DNA from: Cristatella mucedo
Taxonomy: Eukaryota; Bryozoa; Phylactolaemata; Cristatellidae
Direction of reading: 5' to 3'
NCBI GenBank assembly: GCA_009760855.2
Contig: WPIO01000133.1
Coordinates: forward strand, 767,001-831,000
Length of the DNA stretch: 64,000 nucleotides
Position numbers and translations under genes: made by a program. The notes beneath the pieces were generated by a model, which made no database searches, had not been told where the DNA came from, and was given only the letters and a program-made list of their open reading frames with translations. This document shows, in pieces, positions 49,860 through 61,369 of this stretch (position 1 is its first letter; every line of letters begins with the position of its first letter).

Positions 49860-50434
49860 AATAAAAATAATGCACTTGATAAAGCACCCTCAGAGAACTT
49901 AATCTCTTTCTAGGCGCTTTACATTTGCTGCAAAGGGAAATGCAATTAGATGGTAAGTAAAATCATGCTTGAAAAACAAATAAAATGAATAATACGGTCA
50001 GGGGTGACATGCACAGGGTCAGCATGCAAATGTGGTTAGTGGCAGCATGCACAGTGTCAGCACACATAAGCACATGAAGGACGAATCACAGGGACCCACT
50101 AAATGCTGTCCTAAATAGGCGTGTTTTTAAGTTCTTTTTAAATGTGGTCAAGTCAGGGGATGTTCTGACACAAGTCGGGAGGGAGTTCCAGGATTTAGAG
50201 CATACGAACTAAATGAGCGGTCCCCAAAGGATTTGAGGTTTGTACGAGGTATTTGTAGACTGTTGGATTCCGAAAAGCGGGTGGTACGATGCTTGACCTG
50301 ATGGAGTAGTATATCTGAGAGATAGGCTGGAGCCATAGAATGAAGGGACCTAAAAGTGAGCGACAAAACTTTGAAGTCAATCCGTTGCTTGACTGGTAGC
50401 CAGTGCAGGTCGGCGAGAAGTGGTGTAATCTGGG
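49860..50434 (-). mobile_element. LINE-A 3' fragment
   Basis: Minus-strand frame with ITPLLADLHWLPVKQRIDFK, MAPAYLSDILLHQVKHRTTR and SNSLQIPRTNLKSFGDRSFS, then 3' UTR and hairpin ending at about 49862. Confidence 0.93.
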
Positions 50435-51418
50435 AAGCGACGCGCCAGCGACGGCAGAACGAGAGAAGATATCGTTTCGCGAGAATCGCGGAAATAGCGA
50501 ACTGAAGTCTCGCAGCGGTGCGAGCGACTCTGTCGTCATCAGCAGCCGTTAAATAAATATCGCCATCAGCAGCCATTAAAGCCATTAAAAGACGGGTGAG
50601 GACAGACACTTTATTAATTCTGGGCACGAGAAAGCGGATGTGCAACGACGCCACGGCAGGTCGGTATGATAATAATAATGATAATAATAATAATAATAAT
50701 ACAGTATACTCGGTACGACGGAGCCAAGCCGCGGCGACCCTCGTTGGTCGAGCCTAGAATTTAGCATTTCATCCGCCGATCCAATCAGCCGAACCAATCG
50801 CGGCTCCTTTAGCAAGCGAGACAGCGAGCGCCAGCATTTCTTGAATTCAAAAACAGCAGCGACGACAGCGGCGGGCGCACGCCTCGCGCCGCCACGCTTG
50901 CGGGGGGCGGCGCGCGCTCGGCTGCTCGCCGCCGCCGAGCTTCGTCTCACCGAACGCTGCGAATTATTTCTTAACTATTTATAACACTTTATAATTGCGA
51001 ATTGTCGAATTATTATGAGTAACTGCTCGCGCGTGCTTTCTTGCGGCGGCGCTCCGTGCTTGCTCAGCGAGAGCGTTCAGCGTTCGGAGCGTTCGGTGCC
51101 CAATTTTCCCGAGCCGCCAGCGAGCGATCCTTTCGCGGACGACGCAGGCGTCATATTGAGGAGCGGACGACGCGTTTCTTGGCGCTAGCACTCACGATCG
51201 TCGATGACTGCGGCGATTGTGGTGGCTCGGCAGCGGATGCGGGAGTGGGCGCTTCGTCGTTCGGTTGCCCAGAGCTGACTTTGCTTCCCAGCGTGCCTTT
51301 CTTTTTTCTCTTTCCGTCCAGGTCGACGCACTTGACGGATTAGGATCGCCGCTCGCGCGCGGCAACCGGCCGTCGCCGCTACCATTGCAGCCGCCATTGC
51401 CGGAGTAGTAGCGCAAGC
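50435..51418. other. GC-rich DNA upstream of a candidate exon
   Basis: It contains an ATA/ATT trinucleotide run at 50668-50703 and CpG-rich DNA. It might include a promoter for the candidate exon at 51419. Confidence 0.35.
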
Positions 51419-51582
51419 ATGCGCGGCGACGCGGCGACAGTGTGCGCGTCGTCGCGTCGGTGCTGCTGCTGGATGCCGCCGACGTGGCTCATGTGTCTCG
51501 TATTCTGGACGGGCGTGATCCTGCTCTCTTCCGGTGCCATCCTGTTCATACGAGTGCCGCACGAGAGCGGCGAGAAGAAAGA
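51419..51582 (+). CDS. Candidate first exon, single-pass membrane protein
   Basis: An ATG opens a frame with a Cys/Arg-rich N-terminus (ASSRRCCCWMPP), then one hydrophobic segment (LMCLVFWTGVILLSSGAILF) and a charged end (HESGEKK). It is followed at 51583 by a perfect donor GTGAGT. Arg before and a charged stretch after the segment suggest a signal anchor, as in type II proteins. If unspliced, a TGA follows at 51584, giving 55 residues. I do not recognise the protein and found no second exon. Confidence 0.33.
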
Positions 51583-51749
51583 GTGAGTCTCTCCGCGCCG
51601 TCGCGCACTCGCTCGCGAGGGAGAGGCGGCCTCTCCGCGGCGCTTCCTGCGGAGAGGCAGCGCGTCGCTTGTCGCTTTCTTGGCGCTGTCGGCGAGGCGC
51701 CAGCTTCTGCGAATTTGGCATCGCGCGTTTTGTTGCACTGATCGTAGTC

Positions 51750-51771
51750 ATTCTCTCGCTCTCTCTCTCTC

Positions 51772-51808
<37 letters not shown>

Positions 51809-51824
51809 AACCGTCTCTTCCCTC

Positions 51825-51864
<40 letters not shown>

Positions 51865-51998
51865 GCCTCTATCTCTCTCTCTCTTTCTCTCTCTCTCTCC
51901 CTCTCTCTCTCTCTCTACCTGTCTCTCTCCTTCCCTCCCTTTCTCTCCCTCCCTCTCTCTCTCTCTCTCTAACTGTCTCTTCCCTCCCCTCCCTCTCT

Positions 51999-52080
<82 letters not shown>

Positions 52081-52280
52081 GTCTCTCTCTCTCTCTCTAA
52101 CTGTCTCTCCCCTCCTCTCCCTCCCTCTCTCTCCCTCTCTCTCTCCCCTCTCTCTCCCCTCTTTCTCTCTCTCTCTCTTTCTCTCTCTCTCTCCCTTTCT
52201 CTCTCTAACTGTCTCTCCCCTCCCTCCCTCTCTCACCCCTCTCTCTCTCGCTCTATCTCTACTCCTCTCTCCACCGCTCT
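51750..52280. repeat. (CT)n composite tract
   Basis: About 530 bases of CT repeats with CCCT and TAACTGTCTC interruptions; the phrase CTAACTGTCTCTYCCCTCC recurs four times, so higher-order duplication is likely. Confidence 0.96.
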
Positions 52281-52373
52281 CTTAGAGTTTGGAGCTACTT
52301 AAAACAGCGACTAGCATTGGATCGTCCAGACTTTCTTGGTAATCTATTAGACTATTATGACTATTAGTACAAT

Positions 52374-52514
52374 TTATTCATTTTGTATAGCGCCATAAGA
52401 AAACTTAAGCACTACTCAGGTGCTTCGCATATGCCTCGGGGCTCGAGCCCACGACTTCAGCTAGACCTTGGTCCTCCGGGCGAGCACCGTAACCGCTGGA
52501 CCACGCCAGCTCGG
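52374..52514 (-). mobile_element. SINE-2 antisense
   Basis: ATTTTGTATAGCGCCATAAG, CGGGGCTCGAGCCCACGAC and GCACCGTAACCGCTGGACCA. Confidence 0.92.
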
Positions 52515-53239
52515 TACCAATACGATGCAGCGACGTCTGCACAAAAGTCTTTAGGCCGCAAGCATAGCATCTGCAACGGTGCTAGTCCTTGTCTGCGCGT
52601 CGACACGCGATTAGCGCAGGAGAAGTAGCCGCCTCGATTCGCGCAGAAGACGCTAGCAGATCGCGGCGGTGGCAAGGAGCCCGCTAGACCTGAAGATGGC
52701 AAGTCCGTTTGCGCAGAGTAGAAAGTCTAGTCGATAGCGACGGGGGGGGGGCTTTAGACGTCCAGCAGAAGCTGTGGCATCCAACCGCTCTCGCGCGGAG
52801 TCCAGAGCGCTACTACTAAACTGTCTGATTGGAGGTGAAGAGCGCTCTAATTTCCTTCCCGCCTGGCCCGAATGCTAGGGCGCCCTAAATATGACATTCC
52901 TCAGGCTTTGAAGTTCAAACCCATGTTAACTTCAATCATTTGAACGTTCAATTTTAACTATGAGAGTGCACATTGCAGCTACTTATGCAAATTAGCAAAT
53001 TATTTCCCACCCCGTTATTTGACACGTAATCATTGTGGCACCCTTGTTGTATGACTATAAGTCCATCACGAAGGACCTAACGTCAATGTGATGTCAAGGA
53101 CAGACGAATGAACTTACTAACCAACTAATTAACTAACCTTGCTAATGATTAATTGACGAACGAGCTTACTAACCAACTAATTAACTAACTAACAAACTAT
53201 CCTAGCTAACGATTAATTATAAGCCTGTTCCTACCTTCC
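52515..53239. other. Unassigned DNA
   Basis: It includes a short tandem of AACTAATTAACTAAC-type repeats at about 53110-53215 just before a LINE-A. No gene is recognised. Confidence 0.5.
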
Positions 53240-53820
53240 GATCATCACTTCTCGCCGACCTGCACTTGCTACCAGTCAAGCAACGGATTGACTTCAAGGT
53301 TTTGTCGCTCACTCTTAGGTCCCTTCATTCTATAGCTCCAGCCTATCTCTCCGATATACTCCCCCATCAGGCCAAGCATCGTGCCACCCGCTTTTCGGAA
53401 TCCAACAGTCTACAAATACCTCGTACAAACCTCAAATCCTTTGGAGACCGTGCATTTAGTTCGTATGTTCCCAAAGCCTGGAACTCCCTCCCGACCTGCG
53501 TCAGAACATCCCCTGACCTGACCACATTTAAAAGGAACTTAAAAACACACCTATTTAGGACAGCATTTAGTGGGTCCCTGTGATTCGTCCTTCACGTGCT
53601 TATGCGTGCTGACACTGTGCATGCTGCTACTAACCACATTTGCATGCTGACCCTGTGCATGTCACCCCTAACCATATTATTTATTTTATTTGTTTTTCAA
53701 GCATGATTTTACTTACCATCTAATTGCATTTCCCTTTGTAGCAAATGTAAAGCGCCTAGAAAGAGATTAAGTTCTCTGAGGGCGCTTTATCAAGTGCATT
53801 ATTATTATTATTATTATTGT
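53240..53820 (+). mobile_element. LINE-A 3' end, well preserved
   Basis: Open frame KQRIDFKVLSLTLRSLHSIA, SNSLQIPRTNLKSFGDRAFS, LPTCVRTSPDLTTF, stop, 3' UTR with CATGCTGACCCTGTGCATGT, hairpin and a clean (ATT)n tail at 53795-53815. Confidence 0.95.
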
Positions 53821-54517
53821 TATTACCACAAGAAATAAAAACCTGTCTCAATACCTTCCGTTGTAAAACCTCTGGGGACAGACGCTTTTACACTACAGGT
53901 CCTCACTTTTACATTTATAATATTACATTTCTCCGTTCTCCTCGAGCAGCCGCGGTACCTTTAATTGCAACGCTTTCCTCACCCAGAGGCGAAGCCAGGA
54001 TTGAACGTCGGGAGGCGGGGGGGGGGGTCTGGAGGCTTCACCCCCCCCCAGAGCCTGCGGCAACGGAAAATTAGCCGAATTGACGACGAAATGGCCAGTC
54101 ATGTAGACCATAGCGGCTGGCCGCCCGACCGACCGGGTGTCAGACTCGGCACCCATCTACCAGGCCAGCTGGGGTGGCAGCCGCCACCATTGCGGCCACC
54201 GGATGTGGTTTTGCCTCTGCCTCATCTGTACACTTGCGCTATTTACTTCGGCGAGCGGGCTCGTATTCCGAAATGCTACTCGCATTGCTATTGCTGCGTG
54301 AGATGACTGCTTTTGGCCAGTGAACGTACACTGTAGTCACTTAGGGCCTTGAGAGCGCTGGCTGAAACCGTCCAGCATCGTGACCATTCAGCCTTCCTGA
54401 TCGGGTGAAGCTGCGGACAGAGATACTCCTAAGAGCGTACAGAGATGATACACGCCGCAAACGCGCACGTGCACAAGCACATTCACTCAAACACACGCGC
54501 ATACACGTGCACACATG
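53821..54517. other. Unassigned DNA
   Basis: It has G/C-runs near 54018-54048. No exon is recognised. Confidence 0.5.
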
Positions 54518-54672
54518 CGTAGCGGTTGCTTTTCACGACCTGGGTCCCGAGGTCGTGGGTTCGAATCCTTCGGTGGGTGGGCGATCCTTTATTGCCGCTG
54601 CAAGCGGCGGTGATAGATGGCCTTTAAGGCTCTTCTGTCTCTACACAAAACGAGACTGTCAAATTGGCTGGT
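54518..54672 (+). mobile_element. SINE-1, 5'-truncated
   Basis: It starts at GCGGTTGCTTTTCACGACC, with box B GGGTTCGAATCC at about 54558 and the GCCGCTGCAAGCGGCGGTGA body. The box A side is missing, replaced by CACA-rich sequence. Confidence 0.9.
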
Positions 54673-55749
54673 ATATCGTTTCTTATTTTTATCTCGTTTC
54701 AAACGTCTCCGCTGCCACGGTGAACAAAGGGCCTGCGCCGCCGCCGCCGCGGCGACCGGTGACCAAGCGCAGGCAGCGGCGCCGCTGAATTTTCCAGCGT
54801 TTCCGCTTAATTTCAGCTATCGAGAGGCAGCTAGCGCGCCATCTGGTGAGGAGCTGTCTAGCGGTCGGCGAACGCCCCTTGGCTCAGGTCCGGGCCGGGG
54901 GCGGCAGGAGGGGACAACCGGCGTCACCTCAAGCTAGCTGAGACAGTGTGAAGCCTCCGGTCCCGCCCCGCCCCGCGCGGCCTGGCGACGATGGCATTTC
55001 TTCAGCCCACCTGCGGGTTGCCGTCTTAGCCCAAGCGGCAGAAACCAGATCACTGGCGCTAAGCGCTTTCGGCTTTCTGGGGTTTAGGTCGCGGTTAGGC
55101 CGCAGTCTACACGATCTTTAGCTTTAGTACATGCGTCGCAAGAAACTGGGCGGGATACTGGGGGACGGTCCAAGACTAAAGTAAGACTGAACGAAGACTG
55201 CACAGCCGAACACGATTCTACGTCGTGGCAAAGACTGCGGCGTAACGAACAAACGACCAATCGTACGCGCCGTCTGGGGGGCCACGCCTTCTTCGCTGCC
55301 TTGAAAGGCGTGGCGGCGGACGACGAGTCGGGCGAAATCGGACGCGAAATCTCCTCTAGTGAAAGAGAACGCCACAGTGCGAGCTCTCGGACGAATCAGA
55401 CCGCGAGGCGGCGGAAGGTCGACGAAGGCGTTCACAGACGGTTCGAATTCATGCGGAAGCGGCAGCGCAGAGGACGATTTCCTACCTCCCTAGCAAAAGC
55501 AGCTTTCCCTTAACGCTCGGTGGGTGTGAAGCAAGTATGCGGCTGGTGACCGATGGCGAGCTGACCGCGCAAACACTCCCTGCAAGAATGTAGATAGAAG
55601 CGAGACACAAGCAGGACCTAAGCAAGACGGACCGCGAAAACGCGTCTTCAGGCACCGGGTGCGGGCTCGGACACGACGCCGACCAAGCTGCAAGGAGTCT
55701 CCGGCGGAGAACTGCCGGCTCCATGCATCCCGCCCAGCCTCGTCTTAAA

Positions 55750-55751
<2 letters not shown>
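54673..55751. other. GC-rich unassigned DNA
   Basis: CGCCG-rich sequence; no gene recognised. Confidence 0.5.
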
Positions 55752-55781
<30 letters not shown>

Positions 55782-55805
55782 ATTATCATATAATATATAT
55801 ATACG
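55752..55805. repeat. (TA)n microsatellite
   Basis: TA repeats with an AATTATCATAT interruption, next to a SINE-2 tail. Confidence 0.95.
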
Positions 55806-55831
55806 TAAAGATATACGCGTATGAAAAATAT

Positions 55832-55992
55832 ACGATTCGTCTGTATAGCGCCCTACAGGAACTTGATCTCTAGTATGGTGTTTGGCGTACGCCGAGGGGC
55901 TCGAGCCCACGATCGCGGCCATCAAATGCGCATTCACCTTGACTTCGGCGGTCGGGGCGAGCACCTTAACTGCTGGGCCAAACCGGCGCGCC
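55832..55992 (-). mobile_element. SINE-2 antisense, with insertion
   Basis: CGTCTGTATAGCGCCC tail, GGGGCTCGAGCCCACGA box B, CACCTTAACTGCTGGGCC box A side. About 20 extra bases lie between box B and box A compared with other copies. Confidence 0.88.
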
Positions 55993-56127
55993 GCCTCGAT
56001 TTTTAAAGAGCCGCTCGCGTTGCGGCGCGAGTCATGGTCTTCGCGCTGCGAACGCGCTGGAGAGCCAGCTTCGAGCTGATGCTGCCGGAAGCCCAGCGCT
56101 CGTAGACTCGCTCGCTCCGAGCTCTGC

Positions 56128-56400
56128 AATGCGATTCGCTCGTGCTCCTCTGCATTCACTCCGCACTCAGCGTTTCGCTCAGCGCTCCGCACTCTACGTT
56201 TCGCACGCGTTTCGCTCAGCGCTCCGCAGTGCGTTTCGTGCCGCTCTCCGGAGTGCTTTTTGCTCCGCACTCCGGAGCGCACTTTGCTCCTCGCTCCTCA
56301 GGGCGATTCGCTCCGCTCTCCGCAGAAGAGCGCTTCGCTCCGCGCTGCTCAGCAGAAGAGCGTTTCGCTCCGCGCTGCTCCGCAGTGCGTTTAGCCGGCG
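56128..56400. repeat. CpG-rich minisatellite, unit about 20-30 bp
   Basis: Degenerate units of the type TTCGCTCCGC(A/G)CTC(C/T)GCAG(T/A)GCG. Each half-unit is close to palindromic (CTCCGCACTCCGGAGCGC). The frames through it are Arg/Ala/Ser repeats, not a recognised gene. Confidence 0.88.
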
Positions 56401-57076
56401 GTCGCTCGCTCGGACCGGAGAGACAAGAGCACCGCCCTGCGTGCGTTGCAGGGTGTACCACGCCGCGGCCATATTGACTACGACGATCGGCGCGGCGATG
56501 CTCAGCTCGTACGTGGCCTTCTGCGTCGCCACCTTTCTGTGCTACAGAGAGCACGAGCGTCGACTCGACAGGATGGCGAGGGACGACGGTGACGCATTCT
56601 AGTCCGAGGCCACTCGCCGGAGGCGCGCCCCGCGAATGACGGGCACTCAGCCAATGGGCACTCAGCAGCCTGCAGAACTGCGGGATGGCTAGGAGCTCAG
56701 CTCGGCGTAGGATGTGTGTCGCGTGACTATTCGAACCTTCTGCAGCGCGCGCGGAACGCTAAGCAGAGCAGAGCGGCCATAGCATCAGCTGGGCGTAACC
56801 AACCGTCGCCGGAGAGTGAAATGCTGGATTAAGACGTAAGAGCTCGATGCATACGCGACCTTGCGCTCCTTTCGAAGGGGCGGGGCGGTAATTCGGCGGC
56901 TAATTCGGTAGTTCGTGTGAAACCGTCGGCGGCTAGGACCTTATCCTTTCTGCCACGCGGATCTCGTGCCGGATCGAAACCACTCTGGCAGCACTCCGGA
57001 AGTGTCGAATTTCGCCCGGCATTCACGCATGCGTGTATTTTATCATTAAACTACGTAACGTCGTGTACGCAAATAA
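56401..57076. other. GC-rich unassigned DNA with a membrane-like frame
   Basis: After an acceptor-like gcgttgcag (56452) a frame encodes a hydrophobic stretch, AAMLSSYVAFCVATFLCY, then REHERRLDRMARDDGDAF and a TAG at 56600. It could be a small single-pass peptide or an exon, with no family match; I leave it unassigned. Confidence 0.3.
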
Positions 57077-57268
57077 ATGCTCATTGCGTTCACTCGTATG
57101 CTAGGATCGATCGTGTCAATTTTCTTGCTCTCGACATTTTCCTTCAGCACGGCGCAGAGCCGATGCTCGAATATGACCTGTGGGAGCTGCCTGCACCGCT
57201 GCGAATCGACTCAAACTGTACATTGCGAGGTTTCAAGCTATTCAACCTTGAACGAGGAGCCAAGTTGA
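57077..57268 (+). CDS. Candidate small secreted Cys-rich peptide ORF
   Basis: A 63-codon frame from ATG. The first about 26 residues look like a signal peptide (hydrophobic SIVSIFLLSTFSFSTAQ), followed by five Cys in CSNMTCGSCLHRCES..HCE. An acceptor-like TTTTCCTTCAG lies inside the signal-like part, so the coding reading is ambiguous. No recognised family and no sign of expression; it could be chance. Confidence 0.2.
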   Translation: MLIAFTRMLGSIVSIFLLSTFSFSTAQSRCSNMTCGSCLHRCESTQTVHCEVSSYSTLNEEPS

Positions 57269-57324
57269 CTCGGTTCTACGATGAGTCGATAATCCAACTG
57301 CTGACTTCATCTGCATGTATACTT

Positions 57325-57622
57325 CTAGTGCCAAACTCTACGGCTAGGCTTTCACGTGAGCAGTGAAGTTGCCACGTCACATGTAGTTAGCGCACGACTT
57401 CTAGTTGACATGCACTGGCTCCCAGACAAGCAACGCATCGCCTTCAAGGTTTTGGCGCTCACTTTCAGGTCCCTTCATTCTTTGGCTCCAGCCTACCTAT
57501 CAGAACTATTGCCCCATCAGGCTAAGCATGGTACTACCCGCTTTCTTGGAATCTAACTGTTTACATATACTTCGTACAAACCTGAAATCCTTTAGAGACC
57601 GTGCCTTTAGTTCGTATGAAAA
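57325..57622 (+). mobile_element. LINE-A fragment, 5' part of an interrupted copy
   Basis: Covers QNSAARLVCRE to FGDRAFSSY with frameshifts. It stops at TTAGTTCGTATG; the next LINE-A bases (CTTCCAAAGCCTGGAAC) appear at 58524 after a LINE-B. Confidence 0.9.
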
Positions 57623-58522
57623 CCAAACTGCTGCTCGTAGGACACCCTAAGTGTGTGGCTAGATTAAAAGGCTTTCCTCTCAAAACAAGTGATGCTGTTG
57701 TGCGACCATCACCGTGTGCTCGACATTAATGTGTCGTTTTTGACAGCTGCCTCAATTTTCAAAGCTTCATTCAGAAGACTGCTTCACAGCTAGCCATCAC
57801 GTCCGATTCCTATCCAAGATTAGGAGCTGTCTTCCGCAGTGGCTTGCAAAAAATTTAACTAGCTCCTGAGTTGTGTCTCGGCTTGATTATTGTAATTCCC
57901 TTTTGGCTGGGCTGCCAAAAAAAGCTATCAGGCCACTGCAGCTGACTATGAATATGGCTGCAAGGCTAGTCTTCAGAGGGATGAGCACGTGTCTTGCTAA
58001 AAGAGCAAGGATGGATGCCGGTTGAGCAACGGATACAGAGTAAAGTTCTTACGCTGACCTACAAGACCCGCCACGGCCGGCTTGGCTCCTTCGTACCTAG
58101 CTGAACTGCTGCACCAGTTTCAGCCTCTTCGCGACCTCAGGTCCTGTGTGGGCAATAAATTAGCTGTTCCATTCCTCCGCTTAAAGACCGTTGGCGACAA
58201 AAGCTTTAGCTGTGCAGGTCCTAGACTGTGGAACTCGCTTCCACAATTCTTTCGCAACGACAACTACTCTCATGCTGCCGACTATGGCTCATCCTTTTCA
58301 GCGGTCCTGAGCTGCTACTTCCATGCTACTGACAACCTCAACTGCTCTCCTGACTCTGCTATGCTTCTCACTTTCTCTTTGTTGCGTGAGACGAAGTCTG
58401 TTGGCTGCCGAATGCGTACCGAAAGCCGCTTAGGCTGTGAGTGCGCTATTCAAAACTCTCCTGCGTAACACCGACGTAGTCTTTATGGCTTTGTGAAGTT
58501 ACAGGCGGAGATACACTACATG
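57623..58522 (+). mobile_element. LINE-B inserted in LINE-A
   Basis: Degraded RT C-terminus ([32 protein letters not shown]-like), then the open frame APSYLAELLHQFQPLRDLRS, KSFSCAGPRLWNSLPQFFRN and TFSLLRETKSVGCRMRTESR, and the usual 3' UTR ending ACACTAC. Confidence 0.92.
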
Positions 58523-58622
58523 CTTCCAAAGCCTGGAACTTGCTTCAGACTGGCGTCACGACATTCCCCGACTTGATCACATTTAAAAAGACAACTAAAC
58601 ACGCATTTATTTATCACAGCAT
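58520..58622 (+). mobile_element. LINE-A fragment, 3' part of the interrupted copy
   Basis: Continues the LINE-A frame (PKAWNLLQTGVTTFPDLITF-like) and ends in the CACAGCATTT region, where LINE-A normally continues to its 3' UTR. Confidence 0.85.
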
Positions 58623-59639
58623 TTTTATTTATTTTTTTCCTGGGTAGCGAGCGACAAAATGTGGCCAATTGGTTATGCCTCAGAAGTACAGAAAATGGTC
58701 GTTACTACACATATATGTACTTTAGCAAGCAGAACGAATTAACCTGAAATGTCCAGACCCCTGCAGTGCAGCTATGGCCACTATTTCTGTTTAAGATACA
58801 CGTTTCGTCGGCAATCACACTATTATCATACTTTAAAATACATCCGGACCTTCCTTCCACAATTCCACATTCCGATTCCACACCCACTCTGGTGCCTGCC
58901 CACAACCACACCTCGGAAAAGAGAACAGCAAGTAAGAGAGAGAGCGAGGAAGACATTCAAGAAAGTGGTGGCAGATCTAAGAGGCGGAACCGAATAGATA
59001 AATCTACCGAAAAGTTATCAACGAATGAACAGAGACATCGGTCACACCAAGTTCAATGCCGAGCTGTTGGACGTCAAAGTTAAAGCAGCAGAGCTTGTAC
59101 GACGAAAGTGTTCAAGCTTTCTCTCCAGCTTCTTCTTCATCCGTCGAGATGGGCTCCAGTGTGACAAGTCTTTTTGAGGCAATAACAATTGCCAGTAACC
59201 AGTGCCTGAGCAGTATCTCTTCATCTACAGACAATCCAGCAGCAGCCTCCTCAAAGCTTCGCTTCTCCACGATGATTTTGTTTCCTCTCGCCCTCTCAAT
59301 CTCTCGGAGAAAAATTAAAAGGGGAATTACAGCAGCATCAAGACCTTGCCGGAATCCTTGAAGTACGATGATCTCGGGTCGGATGTCATCAGATACTTGA
59401 GAAGCTTGAGGATTGTATAGCCATTTCCTATATTATATATATATATATATCCTAAAAAATATTTATATATATTTCCTATATTATATATATATATATTGTA
59501 AGCTATAAGCATATAGGAGATAGCAGTTAATACTCACAAAAATTTATCCAAGTTTTTGCCCAATTTTTCGCAATACAACATAACTAAAAATATGCAGAGA
59601 CTCGACTGTGCTATTGACGTATTCATCCGGTAAATGGTT
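58623..59639. other. AT-rich unassigned DNA
   Basis: A frame of 105 codons (58766-59083) with a Ser/Arg/Lys-rich end (KRESEEDIQESGGRSKRRNR) is seen but has no recognised domain. Short TA repeats lie at 59435-59495. Confidence 0.45.
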
Positions 59640-60280
59640 ATTTTAGGTTATTTTAATTTTAGGACACTCAGAGTGAGTCGCTGTAGAGGCTACTAGAGAT
59701 ATCCTGACAGTGCCAGTTTTGAGGATTACGCTTTCCATTTTCTGAATGACACATGATTTTCCGATAGTAATTACATTGGTTTCATCGCCATTCCCACTGA
59801 GAAAGCTTTTTCCACCCAGGTACACAAGTCAGCACTAAAAGCTGCAAGAGAGTTTTGAGTTGCTGGACAGTAGGAAAGTCTCAAACTACAAGCTTGGCTG
59901 TGTGTCGTCAGTATCGCCACAAAAGCTTAGCCCCGTGCACGGCGATTACACCGGCAAGAGAGCGAGAGAAATTAAATCGTGAACAAAGTAGACTCGGAGC
60001 TGGTCCTGCGGGCAAGCCGTACTTAAAGGGATTCAGTAAATGCCCGGCAAAATCAACATTTGAAATCTCTCGGCGAGTTAGGAACATTTACCAATGCTGT
60101 GCAGTGCCACTGATGCACACGGTACATTATAGAATAGCTCAAGAAGGACTCGGCGATCAATGGTATCAACCGCTTGCGAACCAATGACGAACAAGCAGAG
60201 AAACTATACGAGAGTCAATATTGCTGAGCCTGAGTTCTGTGGACTGATTTGCTAGATGACCTGACTGGAACTTGCTGCTA
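59640..60280 (-). mobile_element. Divergent LINE-A-like fragment
   Basis: Minus frame GDETNVITIGKSCVIQKMES and VILKTGTVRISLVAS aligns with DDKTNLLVMGKPSVIHKLER..LKTGSASISPVQS of LINE-A, in a much more diverged form. Upstream, a palm A-like FDTIDRR segment is near 60150. Confidence 0.75.
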
Positions 60281-60282
60281 TA

Positions 60283-60495
60283 GTAATAAAAATAATAATA
60301 ATAATGATAATGCACTTGATAAAGCGCCCTCAGAGAACTCAATCTCTTTCTAGGCGCTTTACATTTGCTGCAAAGGGAAATGCAATTGAATGGTGAGCAA
60401 TATCATGCTTGATAAGCAAACAAAATGAATAACATGGTTAGGGGTGACATGCACAGGGTCAGCATGCAAATGTGGTTAGTGGCAGCATGCACAAT
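60283..60495 (-). mobile_element. LINE-A 3'-end fragment
   Basis: (AAT)n tail, hairpin and 3' UTR only. It abuts the divergent LINE-A-like fragment and is followed by a SINE-1. Confidence 0.92.
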
Positions 60496-60544
60496 ATTGT
60501 TATATCAGTCATGACAACATCGTTATGACAATGTCAATGACAAG

Positions 60545-60714
60545 GTGAGTCGTAATGGCTCACTAGGTAAGGTGGTTGCTTTTCACGACCTCGGCCCCGA
60601 GGTCGTGGGTTCGAATCCTGTAGTGGGCGATCCTTTATCGTCACTGCAAGCGGTGGTGAAAGCCGTAAAGGCTCTTCTGTCGCTATACAAAAAGTGGCTG
60701 TTAAATCAGCTAGT
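60545..60714 (+). mobile_element. SINE-1 (tRNA-derived)
   Basis: Full length: GTGAGTCGTAATGGCTCACT, AGGTAAGGTGG, box B GGGTTCGAATCC at about 60608, TCACTGCAAGCGGTGG, 3' end GGCTGTTAAATCAGCTAG and an A-rich tail. Short ATATTGTTATRTC repeats flank it (about 60494 and 60730). Confidence 0.93.
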
Positions 60715-61369
60715 AAAAGAAAAAAAGAAATATTGTTATGTCGGTCATGCAGGACAGCAACAGATCTTGACATCTGAGGAGGACAGTAGTTATGGAGAGG
60801 GGTCTAGAGTGCTAGTACAGTTCTCAGACAAGAAGATATAACTTCAAGATGAGGTCATCACGAGGTTAGGCTTGAAGGTGGAAGTTGAATTGAAGCTGGG
60901 ATCGGAGGGCGAAGAGCCCAGCAGCAGGCGTTGTACAGCGGGCTGAGCTCTCTAGTTTTGCGTATCTTGCTTACATCAAAGCTAGATAGATGATGGAAGC
61001 AAGGTCGCCGCAAAGATCGTTAGCAAGGGCGCTGGCCTAGGAGTGCTTAAGGAGAGGGTTGATGGTCGACATCGTGGACCATGCTGTGGTTTGGCATACG
61101 GAACGCTGGCCCAGAACAACGCCAACGGTTTATTGCACAAGGCACGGAGCACCAAGACGCACGACTCCCTTCGCCCCCTTCTCACACTCGAGTCTCTTCT
61201 CTCCTCCCCTCGGGCTGTCCCTTGGCCGACCCCGATGGTGAATCCACCATCTGATTGTGGTTACCGGCCTGTCCAAACCACACCACAGGCGGACCACAGT
61301 TTTGCACTGCCGGTGATGCTCCTGACAGCTGTTTACGAAAGGAGCGGTACCGGCCTGCATATACTCAGA
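60715..61369. other. Unassigned DNA
   Basis: No gene or repeat family recognised. Confidence 0.5.

Noticed and set aside
58766-59083. 105-codon frame with basic Ser/Arg-rich end
   Set aside because: No domain recognised, AT-rich context, no splice signals that extend it.
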